Positions 36,147 to 47,688 of a DNA stretch of 64,000 bases are shown here, in pieces (position 1 is the first letter of the stretch; every line of letters starts with the position of its first letter). Location of the stretch: the NCBI RefSeq assembly GCF_000717875.1, contig NZ_JOCT01000012.1, forward strand, positions 1 through 64,000. Direction: 5' to 3'. This DNA is from Streptomyces sp. NRRL S-455 (lineage in GTDB: Bacteria; Actinomycetota; Actinomycetes; Streptomycetales; Streptomycetaceae). The notes beneath the pieces were generated by a model. It searched no databases. It was not told the origin of the DNA and worked only from the letters and a program-made list of their open reading frames with translations. The position numbers were made by a program, and so were the translations under genes.

Positions 36147-36187
36147 GGCGGGCCGGCCGGTGCGGATGGGGCACCGGCCGGCCCGCC
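36147..36187 (+). terminator. Strong hairpin terminator after the subtilase
   Basis: Arms GGCGGGCCGGCCGGTGC (36147-36163) and GCACCGGCCGGCCCGCC (36171-36187) pair perfectly over 17 bp with a seven-base loop, followed by TTT. Confidence 0.85.
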
Positions 36188-36387
36188 TTTACGCGTGGCC
36201 GCACAACCCCCACAGTTAGATACCGAACGCGCCGTTTTCTTTCACCAGTTGCGATTGTTTTGCCGGATGTGCACCCGCACTCCGGCACACTGGTGTGGTG
36301 AGCGCCCCCTAAGGGTGAGTTATCGTGTACGGGCGGTAAAAACAAACGGCATGACCCGTTCATTTCCGTCCCGGGAGAGTTCAGCCG

Positions 36388-37035
36388 ATGGCGAGGCAGT
36401 TGCGAGCCGAGCAGACCCGCTCGACGATCATCACGGCCGCCGCTGACCTGTTCGACCGTCGCGGCTACGAATCGACCAGTCTCAGCGACATCGTGGAACA
36501 CGCTCAGGTCACCAAGGGTGCCCTCTACTTCCATTTCGCCGCAAAGGAGGATCTCGCTCAGGCGATCCTCGAACTCCAGTCGCACACCGCCCGACGGCTG
36601 GCGGAGGAGACCGACAACCGAGGCCACACCTCCCTGGAGGCGCTGATGCGCCTCACGTTCGGCATCACCCGCATGTCCGTCGAGGATCCGGTCCTGCGGG
36701 CCGGCCTGCGGCTCGCCACCGGCGGGATCCGGCCCCGTCCGCCGCTGAGCCACCCCTTCACGGAGTGGCTGGACATCGTCACGGCCCGGCTCGTGGCCGC
36801 GGTCAAGGAGTCCGACGTCCACCCCGAGATCGACATCGACGTCGTGGCCCACTCCCTCGTCTGCTTCTTCGTCGGCACCCGGGTCGTGGGCCGTTCCCGC
36901 GAGCCCGTCGACCGCCAGCCGCGCAGGACGGCGGAGATGTGGACCATACTCATCCGCGGCCTGGTCCCGGTGACGAGACGCGCTCGCTACCTGAGCCTGG
37001 CGGCCCGCCTGGAGCGGGAGCTCGCGCCCGTCTGA
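36388..37035 (+). CDS. cprB: Gamma-butyrolactone receptor homologue, TetR family (CprB-like)
   Basis: A 215-residue TetR protein. The N-terminus MARQLRAEQTRSTIITAAAD and the HTH region (LSDIVEHAQVTKGALYFHF) are typical of the ScbR/ArpA/CprB autoregulator-receptor family, and the C-terminal part (VLRAGLRLATGG, LIRGLVPVTRRARYLSLAAR) follows CprB. Such proteins repress morphological or secondary-metabolism genes and may respond to gamma-butyrolactones. No butenolide/GBL synthase gene is adjacent, so it is an orphan receptor. The next two genes are a DUF89 protein and geosmin synthase, matching the S. coelicolor cprB neighbourhood as I remember it. GGGAG precedes the ATG. Confidence 0.85.
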   Translation: MARQLRAEQTRSTIITAAADLFDRRGYESTSLSDIVEHAQVTKGALYFHFAAKEDLAQAILELQSHTARRLAEETDNRGHTSLEALMRLTFGITRMSVEDPVLRAGLRLATGGIRPRPPLSHPFTEWLDIVTARLVAAVKESDVHPEIDIDVVAHSLVCFFVGTRVVGRSREPVDRQPRRTAEMWTILIRGLVPVTRRARYLSLAARLERELAPV

Positions 37036-37110
37036 GAGGCGCGGCCGGAACACGGACCGGGCCGGCCGGGACACCGGCCGCTCGCCGGCCCACGAGGTCC
37101 GCGCGCTACG

Positions 37111-38310
37111 GTGAGCCGCATGCCCGACACCGCATCCGCACCCGTGCTCCTCGGCAACCAGCCGGGCTCCTTCCCCCACAGCGTGCTGGCCGAGCGGCAC
37201 CCCGCGATCATCCGGCAGGTGCGCGAGGCCTTCCCGTACGAGCCCGGGCAGCACCGCGCACTCGACGAGTTGCTCGCGAACTGCACCCAGGGCGAGATCG
37301 AACCCCTCCCGGCCGACGCGCACGACCGGGACCTCTGGGAGACCTGGGGAGCGTCCGACCACGCCGGCCGGTCCTGGTTCGACGTGCCGTGGCTCTGGTC
37401 CGAGAGCTGGTTCTACCGCCGACTGCTCCAGGCCGTCGGCTACTTCGGCCCCGGCCCCTGGCAGGGCATCGACCCCTTCCGCCCCTTCAAACTGGCCGAA
37501 CTCGACTCCCCTGAGACCGACGAGGAACTGGCCGCCCTCGACGACCTCGCGGACCGGCCCGCCGACGACCAGGACCGGGCCCTGCTGCACGGTTCCCTCT
37601 GGGGCAACCGGGCCGACCTCGGCTTCCGTCTCTCCGCCGAGGGCGCGCGGGACGCGGACGCCGCGCCCGGCCTGGTGGCCGACGACAGCGACCGGCTGTG
37701 GGCCCTGCTCGACGCCACCGGCACGGGCGAGGGCACGCTGTGCCTGGTCGCCGACAACGCGGGCCGCGAACTCGTCCCCGATCTCCTCCTCATCGCCCAC
37801 CTCCTGGCGAGCGGCCGCATCGGACGGGCCGTCCTGCACGTCAAGCCGTACCCCTACTACGTCTCCGACGCCACCACCGCCGACGTCGTCGACGCACTGC
37901 GCCGCCTCACCCGCGCCCAGGGAGCGGCCGCCGCACACGGACGGCACCTGTGGTCCGCCCTGGCAGACGGCCGGCTCGTCCTGCGCGCCCACCCCTTCTC
38001 CGGCGCCCCGCTGCCCTACGAGGAGATGCCCGAGGACCTGCGCGCCGAGTTCGCCTCGGCCACGCTCACCATCGTCAAGGGCGACCTCAACTACCGCCGT
38101 CTGGTGGGCGACCGGCTCTGGCCCCCCACGACTCCCTTCACCGACGTCACCGCGTACTTCCCCGGCCCGGTCGCCGCCCTGCGCACCCTGAAGTCCGACG
38201 TGATCACCGGCCTCGACAGCCGTATGGAGGCCGAGCTGGTCGCGGCGGAGGACCAGCGCTGGCGCACCAGCGGCACGCACGCCCTGATCCAGGTGAGGAG
38301 CCCCCGGTAG
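37111..38310 (+). CDS. DUF89/ARMT1-type damage-control phosphatase family protein
   Basis: A 399-residue DUF89 protein. Metal and active-site landmarks are SLWGNRADLGF, VADNAGRELVPDLLL (DN motif) and IVKGDLNYRRLVGD, as in metal-dependent damage-control phosphatases that remove aberrant sugar phosphates. It is cytoplasmic. GTG at 37111 or ATG at 37120 are possible starts; the SD is weak. It lies between the receptor gene and geoA, in the same direction. Confidence 0.82.
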   Translation: MSRMPDTASAPVLLGNQPGSFPHSVLAERHPAIIRQVREAFPYEPGQHRALDELLANCTQGEIEPLPADAHDRDLWETWGASDHAGRSWFDVPWLWSESWFYRRLLQAVGYFGPGPWQGIDPFRPFKLAELDSPETDEELAALDDLADRPADDQDRALLHGSLWGNRADLGFRLSAEGARDADAAPGLVADDSDRLWALLDATGTGEGTLCLVADNAGRELVPDLLLIAHLLASGRIGRAVLHVKPYPYYVSDATTADVVDALRRLTRAQGAAAAHGRHLWSALADGRLVLRAHPFSGAPLPYEEMPEDLRAEFASATLTIVKGDLNYRRLVGDRLWPPTTPFTDVTAYFPGPVAALRTLKSDVITGLDSRMEAELVAAEDQRWRTSGTHALIQVRSPR

Positions 38311-38414
38311 GTCAGGCCACCCGTCCCGGGAGAACTTCCCCGCATTCGGCCGCGTTTCACGCGATGGTGTGATCATGTCCCGCCCCGTGGATGCCGCCGC
38401 GGGGCGCCGGGTAG

Positions 38415-40589
<2,175 letters not shown>

Positions 40590-40731
40590 GACGGCGCGGG
40601 GCACGAAACCCCGTCGGCGCCGGTCAGTCTCACTCGTTCGTGGCCCATCGTGCGCCGATGTCCGGGGTAGAGCACCAGCGGTGATCGTTCCGCGTCCACC
40701 GGCGGCGATCCGCACCATCCGGAGGGGAGCC

Positions 40732-41316
40732 ATGGAACAGACCGCGCTGCGACCCAAACCGATGCCGGGTCAGGAGCCCGACGGGCCCGTGCCGGCCACC
40801 CGGGCCGGACGGGGGATGCGGCCGCGCCGGCACGTGTGCCGCCGGGCCGGACGGCGGCTCCTCAACGTGCTGTTCGCGGGGTTCGTCGGCGCGGCCCTGG
40901 TCCTGTCCGGGGTCGGCCTCGGGGCGATGGGCGCCACGGTGATCGGCAAGAGCGGAGTCATCGAGCCGAGATGGCGCTCCGCGCCGTCGCTCCCCGGCTC
41001 CACGCCGCCGCTCTCCGGCCCCTCACCGTCCGCCGCCGCGGTCGTGCCCGCCACCGCGACGCTGGGCGTGCAGGTCATGGACGCCCGGAAGCCGGGAGCC
41101 CGGGTCGTCGGCGTCCATGTCCCCGGACCGGGGCACACGGCCGGCCTGGTCCGGGGCGATGTCCTGCTCGCCTTCGGCACGACCCGCATCGACACGGCCG
41201 CCGACCTGGCCCGGGCCGTCGCCCGCGCCCGGCCCGGCTCCGAGGTCAGGCTGACCGTCCGGCACCGCAGCGGTGGCTATCAGCAGCTGACGGTCGTACC
41301 GGCCGTCGTCGCGTGA
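40732..41316 (+). CDS. Membrane-anchored PDZ-domain protein
   Basis: A 194-residue protein: basic cytoplasmic N-terminus, one membrane helix (LLNVLFAGFVGAALVLSGVG), a Ser/Pro linker and a C-terminal PDZ domain (ATLGVQVMDARKPGARVVG, HTAGLVRGDVLLAFG, IDTAADLARAVARARPG). It resembles the tail of HtrA-like proteins but has no protease domain, so it may be a substrate- or partner-binding adaptor. ATG 40732 with GGAGGGGAG is clearly the start. Confidence 0.8.
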   Translation: MEQTALRPKPMPGQEPDGPVPATRAGRGMRPRRHVCRRAGRRLLNVLFAGFVGAALVLSGVGLGAMGATVIGKSGVIEPRWRSAPSLPGSTPPLSGPSPSAAAVVPATATLGVQVMDARKPGARVVGVHVPGPGHTAGLVRGDVLLAFGTTRIDTAADLARAVARARPGSEVRLTVRHRSGGYQQLTVVPAVVA

Positions 41317-41520
41317 CCCGGCCGTCCCGGGAACCACCCCAGCCGGCCGCGCACCCGCTCGGCGCGCTCCGTCGCCCGCACAGGCATGGGTTGTCATGCT
41401 TGAGCGATCCTCCGATCTCGGGAGCCGCGCCCGGACGAAGTTCGCAGACGGCTCGCGCCGCCCCCTCCGGCCGGGCAGGATGCTGCCCGTAGCCCCTTTG
41501 TCCGTCCTGGGAGGCCCGGA

Positions 41521-42648
41521 ATGACCGGAAGCACGGCCGCGTCCTTCACCGCCGACGACTACCGGGCCCGCATGGAGCGCGCCACGCGGACAGCCGCCGA
41601 CGCCGGTCTCGCGGGCCTGCTGGTGGCCCCGGGGCCGGACCTGGTGTGGCTCACCGGCTACACACCGCCGGCGGTCACCGAACGGCTCACCCTGCTGGTC
41701 CTCGCCGCCGGCCGGGACCCCGTCCTCGTCGTCCCGGCACTGGAGGCCCCGGACGCCCGGAGAGCGGCCGGCGCGCCCGCCCTGACCCTCTGCGACTGGA
41801 CCGACGGCAAGGACCCCTACGCCGCCACCGCCGCCCTGCTGGACGCCAACGGGCGGTTCGGCATCAGCGACAACGCCTGGGCCCTGCACCTGCTGGCGCT
41901 GCGGCAGGCGATGCCCGGCAGCTCCTACACCTCGCTCACCGAGGCCCTGCCGATGCTGCGCGCCGTCAAGGACGCGGCCGAGCTGGACCTCATGACGGCC
42001 GCCGGAGCCGCCGCCGACGCGACGTTCGAACAGATCCGGAAGGTCCGCTTCGCCGGCCGCCGGGAGTCCGAGGTGGCCGCGGATCTCGACCGGCTGCTGC
42101 GCGGCCACGGGCACGAGACGGTCGACTTCACCATCGTCGCCTCCGGCCCGAACGGGGCCAACCCCCACCATGAGGCGGGCGACCGCGTCATCGGACACGG
42201 CGACATGGTCGTCCTCGACTTCGGCGGCCTCAAGGACGGCTACGGCTCCGACACCTCCCGCACCGTCCACGTCGGCGAGCCCACCGACGAGGAACGCCGC
42301 GTCCACGATGTGGTGCGCGAGGCGCAGGAAGCGGGCTTCCGCGCCGTGCGGCCGGGCGCCGCCTGCCAGGACGTCGACCGGGCCGCCCGGGCGGTCATCG
42401 CCGACGCCGGTTACGGTGAGTACTTCATCCACCGCACCGGACACGGCATCGGCGTCACCACCCACGAGCCGCCCTACATGATCGAGGGCGAGGAGCAGCC
42501 CCTCGTGCCCGGCATGTGCTTCTCCGTGGAACCCGGCATCTACCTGCCCGGCCGGTTCGGGGTGCGCATCGAGGACATCGTGACCGTCACCGAGGCCGGC
42601 GGGCGGCGGCTGAACAGCACCTCCCGTGAGCTCGTCATAGTGGAGTGA
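41521..42648 (+). CDS. M24-family metallopeptidase (Xaa-Pro aminopeptidase/dipeptidase type)
   Basis: A 375-residue cytoplasmic creatinase-like N-domain plus pita-bread M24 peptidase. Metal ligands are visible: Asp pair in VLDFGGLKDGYGSDTSRT, His in HRTGHGIGVTTHE, Glu in SVEPGIYLPG and final Glu in RIEDIVTV. It probably removes N-terminal residues before proline or cleaves Xaa-Pro dipeptides. It has a good SD (GGGAGG). The next gene starts at its stop, so the two are likely co-transcribed. Confidence 0.9.
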   Translation: MTGSTAASFTADDYRARMERATRTAADAGLAGLLVAPGPDLVWLTGYTPPAVTERLTLLVLAAGRDPVLVVPALEAPDARRAAGAPALTLCDWTDGKDPYAATAALLDANGRFGISDNAWALHLLALRQAMPGSSYTSLTEALPMLRAVKDAAELDLMTAAGAAADATFEQIRKVRFAGRRESEVAADLDRLLRGHGHETVDFTIVASGPNGANPHHEAGDRVIGHGDMVVLDFGGLKDGYGSDTSRTVHVGEPTDEERRVHDVVREAQEAGFRAVRPGAACQDVDRAARAVIADAGYGEYFIHRTGHGIGVTTHEPPYMIEGEEQPLVPGMCFSVEPGIYLPGRFGVRIEDIVTVTEAGGRRLNSTSRELVIVE

Positions 42649-42656
42649 CGCCAGCG

Positions 42657-43649
42657 ATGTCCCCCGCACCCCTCCCGAACGACGACGGCGCGACCATGAC
42701 CCAGGCACCGACACCCAGCGCGGACACCGTCCGCAGGCTGGTCCGCTCCCTGCTCGAGGACGGCAAGGGCGGCAAGGAGACCAAGCAGGGCGACGGCCCC
42801 GACGTCCGGCCCGCCACCACGGGCGCCGAACCCGCCACCTGGTGGGTCGGCACCCGCCATGTGCTGCGCCTCGCCCCCGACCGCGAGGCCACCCTGCGCC
42901 AGCGCCGCGAACTGCGCCTGCGCGACCTCGTCCGCCCGCACATCCCGGTGACGGTGCCGGCCAGCGTGGCGCACGGCGAGTGGGCACCCGGGCTGACCTA
43001 CACGCTGGACACCAAGGTGCCGGGCGGCTCGGGGGAGGAACACGACGTGTCCGCCGTCGGCGAGGCCGATCTGGCCGGACTGCTGACGGGTCTGCGCGAG
43101 GTGCCGCTCCGGCAGGCCGAGAGCATCGGCGTACCGCGGACCGCTCCGCGCTCCCTGGAGGCGTTGCGCCGGTCCGCCGTGCGCGCCGCGGAGCGCCTCA
43201 CCGACGCCGACGAGTTCGACGCCGCCCGCCTGAACCAGCTCACCGCGGCCGCCGCGGCCCAGCTCGCCGCCCAGCCCGGCTCGGTGGTCCTCACCCACCA
43301 CTCCCTCACGGGCGGGCACCTCGTGGTCAGCGCCGACGGGCGGGTGCGCGGCGTCCTCGGCTGGGCCGGCGCGGTCGTCGGCGACCCGGCCGAGGACATC
43401 GCGGGCCTCGCCCTCGCCGTCGGCTCGCCCGCCGCCGTACGCGCCGCCACCCTCGCCGGCTACGGCGCCCGGCCCTGCCTGCGCGGCCTGTGGCTCGCCC
43501 GCTGCGACAGCGTCGCCCATCTCGCCGAGGCCCTCACCGGCAAGGACGCCACCCGGCTCACCGCACTGCGGACGCGGCTGCGCCACGCCTGGGAGCCGAT
43601 CCTGCTGGAACGCGTGACGGATCTGCGGGACACGGACGACGCCCTGTAG
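42657..43649 (+). CDS. APH-fold (aminoglycoside phosphotransferase-like) protein, probably a pseudokinase
   Basis: About 330 residues with an aminoglycoside-phosphotransferase/choline-kinase-like layout. The N-lobe signal WWVGTRHVLRLAPDREA retains a family-like strand. The catalytic loop, normally HGDLxxxN, reads LTHHSLTGGHLVV, so the catalytic Asp and the Asn are absent. The metal-binding Asp, normally in VIDWGDA, is Gly (GVLGWAGAVVGDPAEDIAG). It is therefore probably not an active kinase. Starts at 42657 (ATG), 42645 (GTG overlapping the previous stop) or 42696 (ATG, start of clear homology) are all possible. It is coupled to the M24 peptidase. Confidence 0.72.
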   Translation: MSPAPLPNDDGATMTQAPTPSADTVRRLVRSLLEDGKGGKETKQGDGPDVRPATTGAEPATWWVGTRHVLRLAPDREATLRQRRELRLRDLVRPHIPVTVPASVAHGEWAPGLTYTLDTKVPGGSGEEHDVSAVGEADLAGLLTGLREVPLRQAESIGVPRTAPRSLEALRRSAVRAAERLTDADEFDAARLNQLTAAAAAQLAAQPGSVVLTHHSLTGGHLVVSADGRVRGVLGWAGAVVGDPAEDIAGLALAVGSPAAVRAATLAGYGARPCLRGLWLARCDSVAHLAEALTGKDATRLTALRTRLRHAWEPILLERVTDLRDTDDAL

Positions 43650-43684
43650 CGGGTCGGGCGGCAGGGCGTCGTCACGTGGGGTGG

Positions 43685-45430
43685 TCACCCCTGCAACAGC
43701 ACCACACCCGACTCCCCGGGCACATGCACCACCCCGTCCGCCCCCGGAGTCTCCACCGGCTCCCACGCGGCCAGGACGCGTGCGTGCGGGACGCCGAGTG
43801 CCAGTGCCGCCGGTTCCCGCGCCAGGTTCACCACCACGAGGACGTCCCCGCGCCGGAAGGCGATCCAGCGGCGCTCCTCGTCGTAGGCCACCTTGGTGTC
43901 GGCGAGGTCGGGATCGGTGAGGTCGGGCTGCTCGTGGCGCAGCGCGAGGAGCTGCCGGTACCAGGCCAGCACACGCGCGTGGGGCTCGCGTTCCGGCTCC
44001 GACCAGTCGAGGCAGGAGCGGTCCCGGGTAGCCGGGTCCTGCGGGTCGGGAACGTCCTCCTCCTTCCAGCCGTGCGCCGCGAACTCCCGCCGCCTGCCCC
44101 GCCGTACCGCGTCCGCGAGCTCCGGGTCGGTGTGGTCGGTGAAGAACTGCCAGGGTGTGCTCGCCGCCCACTCCTCGCCCATGAAGAGCATCGGCGTGAA
44201 CGGCGCCGTCAGGGTCAGCGTGGCCGCACAGGCCAGCAGCCCGGGGGAGAGGAGCGCCGAAAGCCGGTCCCCCTGGGCGCGGTTGCCGACCTGGTCGTGG
44301 GTCTGGGCGTAGCCGAGCAGCCGGTGCCCGGCCACCCGCGTACGGTCCAGGGGGCGCCCGTGGTGCCGCTCCCGGAAGCTCGAGTACGAACCGTCGTGGA
44401 ACCAGCCCCCCGTGAGCGTCCTGGCCAGGCCGCCGAGGCCGGCCCGCGCGAAGTCGGCGTAGTAGCCCTGCGACTCCCCGGTCAGGGTGGTGTGCAGGGC
44501 GTGGTGGAAGTCGTCGTTCCACTGCGCGTGCAGCCCGAGGCCGCCCTCGGCGCGGGAGGTGATGAGCCGCGGGTCGTTCAGGTCCGACTCGGCGACCAGG
44601 AACAGCGGCCGGTCCACCTCGGCGGCCAGGGCGTCCACGGCCGTCGACAGCTCCTCCAGGAAGTGCAGCGCACGCGTGTCCACCAGCGCGTGCACCGCGT
44701 CCAGGCGCAGCCCGTCGAGCCGGTAGTCGCGCAGCCACGCCAGCGCGCTGCCGATGAGGAACGCGCGTACCTCGTCCGAGCCGGGCGCGTCCAGGTTGAC
44801 CGCGGCGCCCCAGGGCGTGTGGTGGGTGTCCGTCAGGTACGGCCCGAAGACGGGAAGGTAGTTGCCCGACGGCCCGAAGTGGTTGTGCACCACGTCCAGC
44901 ACCACGCCCAGCCCGAGCTCATGGGCCCGGTCGACGAAGCGTTTCAGCGCCTCGGGCCCGCCGTACGGCTCGTGCACCGCCCACAGCGAGACGCCCTCGT
45001 AGCCCCAGCCGTGCGTGCCCGGAAAGGGGCACAGCGGCATCAGTTCCACGTGTGTGACGCCCAGTTCGGCGAGATGCCCGAGCCGCTCGGCGGCCGCGTC
45101 CAGGGTGCCCTCGGGCGTGTACGTCCCCACGTGCAGCTCGTACAGCACCGCCCCCGGCAGCGGGCCCCCCCGCCACGGAGCTCGCCACGCGTACCGCTCG
45201 TGGTCGACGACCGCGCTCAGCCCGTCCGGTCCGTCCGGCTGCCGGCGCGAACGCGGATCGGGCAGCACCGGACCGTCGTCCAGCGCGAAACCGTACCGGG
45301 ACCCGTCCCGCGCGTCCGCCTCACCCCACCACCACCCGGACCGTTCCGGATCGCGCTCCAACGCCCGCGTGACGCCGTCGCACTGGAGCGTCACACGGCC
45401 GGCCTGCGGTGCCCACACCTCGAACTGCAC
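43685..45430 (-). CDS. treZ: Malto-oligosyltrehalose trehalohydrolase
   Basis: A 581-residue GH13 enzyme with an N-terminal CBM48-like sandwich (FEVWAPQAGRVTLQC), a catalytic barrel with nucleophile region DGLRLDAVHALVD, acid/base in LFLVAESDLNDPR and the third acid in YAQTHDQVGNRAQGD, and a C-terminal beta domain. TreZ releases trehalose from maltooligosyltrehalose made by TreY. The GTG start follows GGGGA. treY lies about 9 kb downstream on the same strand, an unusual separation. It converges on the APH-fold gene. Confidence 0.93.
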   Translation of the reverse strand: MQFEVWAPQAGRVTLQCDGVTRALERDPERSGWWWGEADARDGSRYGFALDDGPVLPDPRSRRQPDGPDGLSAVVDHERYAWRAPWRGGPLPGAVLYELHVGTYTPEGTLDAAAERLGHLAELGVTHVELMPLCPFPGTHGWGYEGVSLWAVHEPYGGPEALKRFVDRAHELGLGVVLDVVHNHFGPSGNYLPVFGPYLTDTHHTPWGAAVNLDAPGSDEVRAFLIGSALAWLRDYRLDGLRLDAVHALVDTRALHFLEELSTAVDALAAEVDRPLFLVAESDLNDPRLITSRAEGGLGLHAQWNDDFHHALHTTLTGESQGYYADFARAGLGGLARTLTGGWFHDGSYSSFRERHHGRPLDRTRVAGHRLLGYAQTHDQVGNRAQGDRLSALLSPGLLACAATLTLTAPFTPMLFMGEEWAASTPWQFFTDHTDPELADAVRRGRRREFAAHGWKEEDVPDPQDPATRDRSCLDWSEPEREPHARVLAWYRQLLALRHEQPDLTDPDLADTKVAYDEERRWIAFRRGDVLVVVNLAREPAALALGVPHARVLAAWEPVETPGADGVVHVPGESGVVLLQG

Positions 45431-45602
45431 GGACGGTTCCCCTTCGTCTGCTCACCGTGACGTAGCCCGTCCATGGTGCGTCAAAAAAGATCAATCCGCC
45501 GGTGCATCCGCCCATTTGCGGCGGGTGTCGCCGGGTACGCGCCCGTGGCGGCCGTTCTCCCGTTTTCTGGACAGCCCGGCCGCGCTGCCCGACAATCACC
45601 GG

Positions 45603-46154
45603 GTGACGTCGTCCTTCGAGTTCAACACGTACCCCGCGCGGCTCTCCGACGCGGAGCGCGACAGGGCGCTGAAGGTGCTCCGTGACGGCGCCGCCATGGG
45701 CCGCCTGTCCCACGACACGTTCGTCCGCCGCATGGAACTGGCGCTCGCCGCCCGCCGCCCGGACGAACTCGCCGTGCTCACCGCGGACCTGCCCACGGAG
45801 AGCCGGTTCTCGCGCGTCGTCTTCGGCACCGTCGAGGCGGTCTCCGGCTTCACCGTACGGCTGCGTAGGGCCTGGCGGGCCGAGCGGCTGCCGAAGCTGC
45901 TGCTGCCCCACCCGGCGCACGGCCATCCGCTGCGCATAGGCCGCGACCCCGCCAGCGGACTGCGCCTCAACCACGAGACGGTCTCCCGGGTGCACGCCGA
46001 ACTCCGCCACCAGGGCGGCATGTGGGTGCTGCGCGACCTCGGCTCCACCAACGGCACCACGGTGAACGGCAGGCGCGTCGTCGGCGCGGCCGTCGTCCGC
46101 GAGGGCGACCAGGTGGGCTTCGGGCGGATGCTGTTCCGGCTCGCGGCCGACTGA
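45603..46154 (+). CDS. DUF1707 + FHA domain protein
   Basis: A 183-residue protein: N-terminal DUF1707 (RLSDAERDRALKVLRDGAAM, about 10-62), short linker, and C-terminal FHA domain (PLRIGRDPASGLRLNHETVS, LRDLGSTNGTTVNG). FHA domains bind phospho-threonine, so it is probably a target or adaptor of a Ser/Thr kinase. GTG at 45603 is the start. It is divergent from treZ. Confidence 0.87.
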   Translation: MTSSFEFNTYPARLSDAERDRALKVLRDGAAMGRLSHDTFVRRMELALAARRPDELAVLTADLPTESRFSRVVFGTVEAVSGFTVRLRRAWRAERLPKLLLPHPAHGHPLRIGRDPASGLRLNHETVSRVHAELRHQGGMWVLRDLGSTNGTTVNGRRVVGAAVVREGDQVGFGRMLFRLAAD

Positions 46155-46330
46155 CCGGAAACGAAGCCCCGCCTCAGCTCTGGCCTGGGCATTACCAACT
46201 GTCGCCTCCGCGAAGATGGCCGAAAGTCCTTTGCCATCCTCGGTGTTGACGTACCCCTGAAGTCGTGACTCACTGTGCGTACGCCATGCACAGCTGGTGA
46301 AGCGACAGCACCGCACAGGGGAGGTGTGCC

Positions 46331-47671
46331 CTGCCGCCACTCCCGCGCTACCCGACCGTCGACGAACTGGGCGGCCGGGCCGCCGCCCTCGTCGCCCGCC
46401 ACCCACGGGACAGCCGGCTGCGCCGGGTCGGCACCTCCCGCGCCGGCACACCCATGTGGCTGCTCTCCATCGGCCACGGCAGCCGCCAGGCCCTCGTCGT
46501 CGCCGGCCCCCACGCCAACGAACCGGTCGGCGGCGCCACCGTGCTGCGCCTGGCCGAGCGGGCCCTGGCCGACCCGGCGCTCACCGAGGGCGCCGACGCC
46601 ACCTGGAACCTGCTGCTGTGCCTCGACCCGGACGGGCTGCGCCGCAACGAGGGCTGGCTGACCGGCCCGTACACCCTCGGCCGGTACTTCCGGAACTTCT
46701 TCCGGCCCGGCTTCCTGGAACAGCCCGAGTGGCTGCCCGACGGCGCGGCCGGCGCCGCACTGCCCGAGACCCGCGCACTCCTCGACGTCCAGGACGAACT
46801 GCGCCCGTTCCTCCAGTGCTCCCTGCACGGCGTCGACGTCGGAGGCGGCTTCGTCGAACTCACCCACGACCTGCCCGGCCTCGCCCAGCGCCTCGCCCAC
46901 ACCGCCGCCCGGCTCGGCATCCCCCGCGAACTCGGCGCCTACGACGCCCTGTACTGGCCCGGCCTCGGGCCCGCCGTGTACCGGATCCCGCCACCGCGCC
47001 GGGCCGGCCTGGCCGCGGCCATCACGGAAGCCGCCGTCGAGTCGACGTGGTTCCACCCGCACCGGCACGGCACCGTCACCGCAGTCGTCGAGGCGCCCAT
47101 GTGGGCCGTGGCGGCCGTGGCGGACGGCTCCCCGCCCGCGGACCGGGACGCCGTACTGCGTGCCGTGAGCCGCACCCTGCGCCACGACACGACGATCCTG
47201 CGGCACCTGCTGGCCCGGATCCGGCCGCACCTCGCCGCCGTGCCCGACGCGGCGCGGCTGCTCGCCCCGGTCGACGACTACGCACTGGTCTGCCCCGGCC
47301 TCGCCGACGCCTGGGACCCGGACACCGGCGACGGCGCGGCCCACCCCCTCCCGCCCCTGAGCACCGCCCACCTGGCCGCCCTGCGCATCTCCGGGCGGCG
47401 GCTGGCGCTGCGCACCGCCGGACTGCTGCACCAGCTCGTGCGCGCCACCGGGCACGACCCGGCCGGGGCACTGCCGGAGCTGGACCTGCTGATCGACGAG
47501 TGGAGCGCCGACTACCGCGACGGCTGCGCGGCGCGCTGGATCCCGGTGGCCCGCCAGGCGGAGTACCAGGCACGCGTGGTGCTCTCCGCCTTCGAACTGG
47601 CTCTGCGGCACCCGCCCTCGCGCGCACCCGCCGGCGAGCCGGAGCAGGGGTCCGGAGCAGCCGTGCCGTAG
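46331..47671 (+). CDS. M14-family zinc carboxypeptidase, apparently starting with CTG
   Basis: An M14 peptidase. Zinc ligands are in AGPHANEPVGG (HxxE) and SLHGVDVG; the catalytic Glu is in VVEAPMW. The first in-frame ATG (46454) would cut off PRYPTVDEL...RVGTSRAGTP, which is conserved in the paralogue at 47.7-49.0 kb. Upstream, the frame stays open to a TGA at 46298 and contains no ATG, GTG or TTG, but a CTG at 46331 stands six bases after GGGGAGG. A CTG start giving 446 residues is therefore the best reading; a sequencing indel is the alternative. It may hydrolyse peptidoglycan peptides or exogenous peptides. Confidence 0.75.
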   Translation: MPPLPRYPTVDELGGRAAALVARHPRDSRLRRVGTSRAGTPMWLLSIGHGSRQALVVAGPHANEPVGGATVLRLAERALADPALTEGADATWNLLLCLDPDGLRRNEGWLTGPYTLGRYFRNFFRPGFLEQPEWLPDGAAGAALPETRALLDVQDELRPFLQCSLHGVDVGGGFVELTHDLPGLAQRLAHTAARLGIPRELGAYDALYWPGLGPAVYRIPPPRRAGLAAAITEAAVESTWFHPHRHGTVTAVVEAPMWAVAAVADGSPPADRDAVLRAVSRTLRHDTTILRHLLARIRPHLAAVPDAARLLAPVDDYALVCPGLADAWDPDTGDGAAHPLPPLSTAHLAALRISGRRLALRTAGLLHQLVRATGHDPAGALPELDLLIDEWSADYRDGCAARWIPVARQAEYQARVVLSAFELALRHPPSRAPAGEPEQGSGAAVP

Positions 47672-47688
47672 CGGTCGGAGACGGTCGC

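Noticed and set aside
36200..36360. Possible autoregulatory element (ARE) for the gamma-butyrolactone-receptor homologue
   Set aside because: ATACCGAACGCGCCGTTTT and GGCGGTAAAAACAAACGGC are only loosely similar to AREs; not distinguishable from chance without tools.
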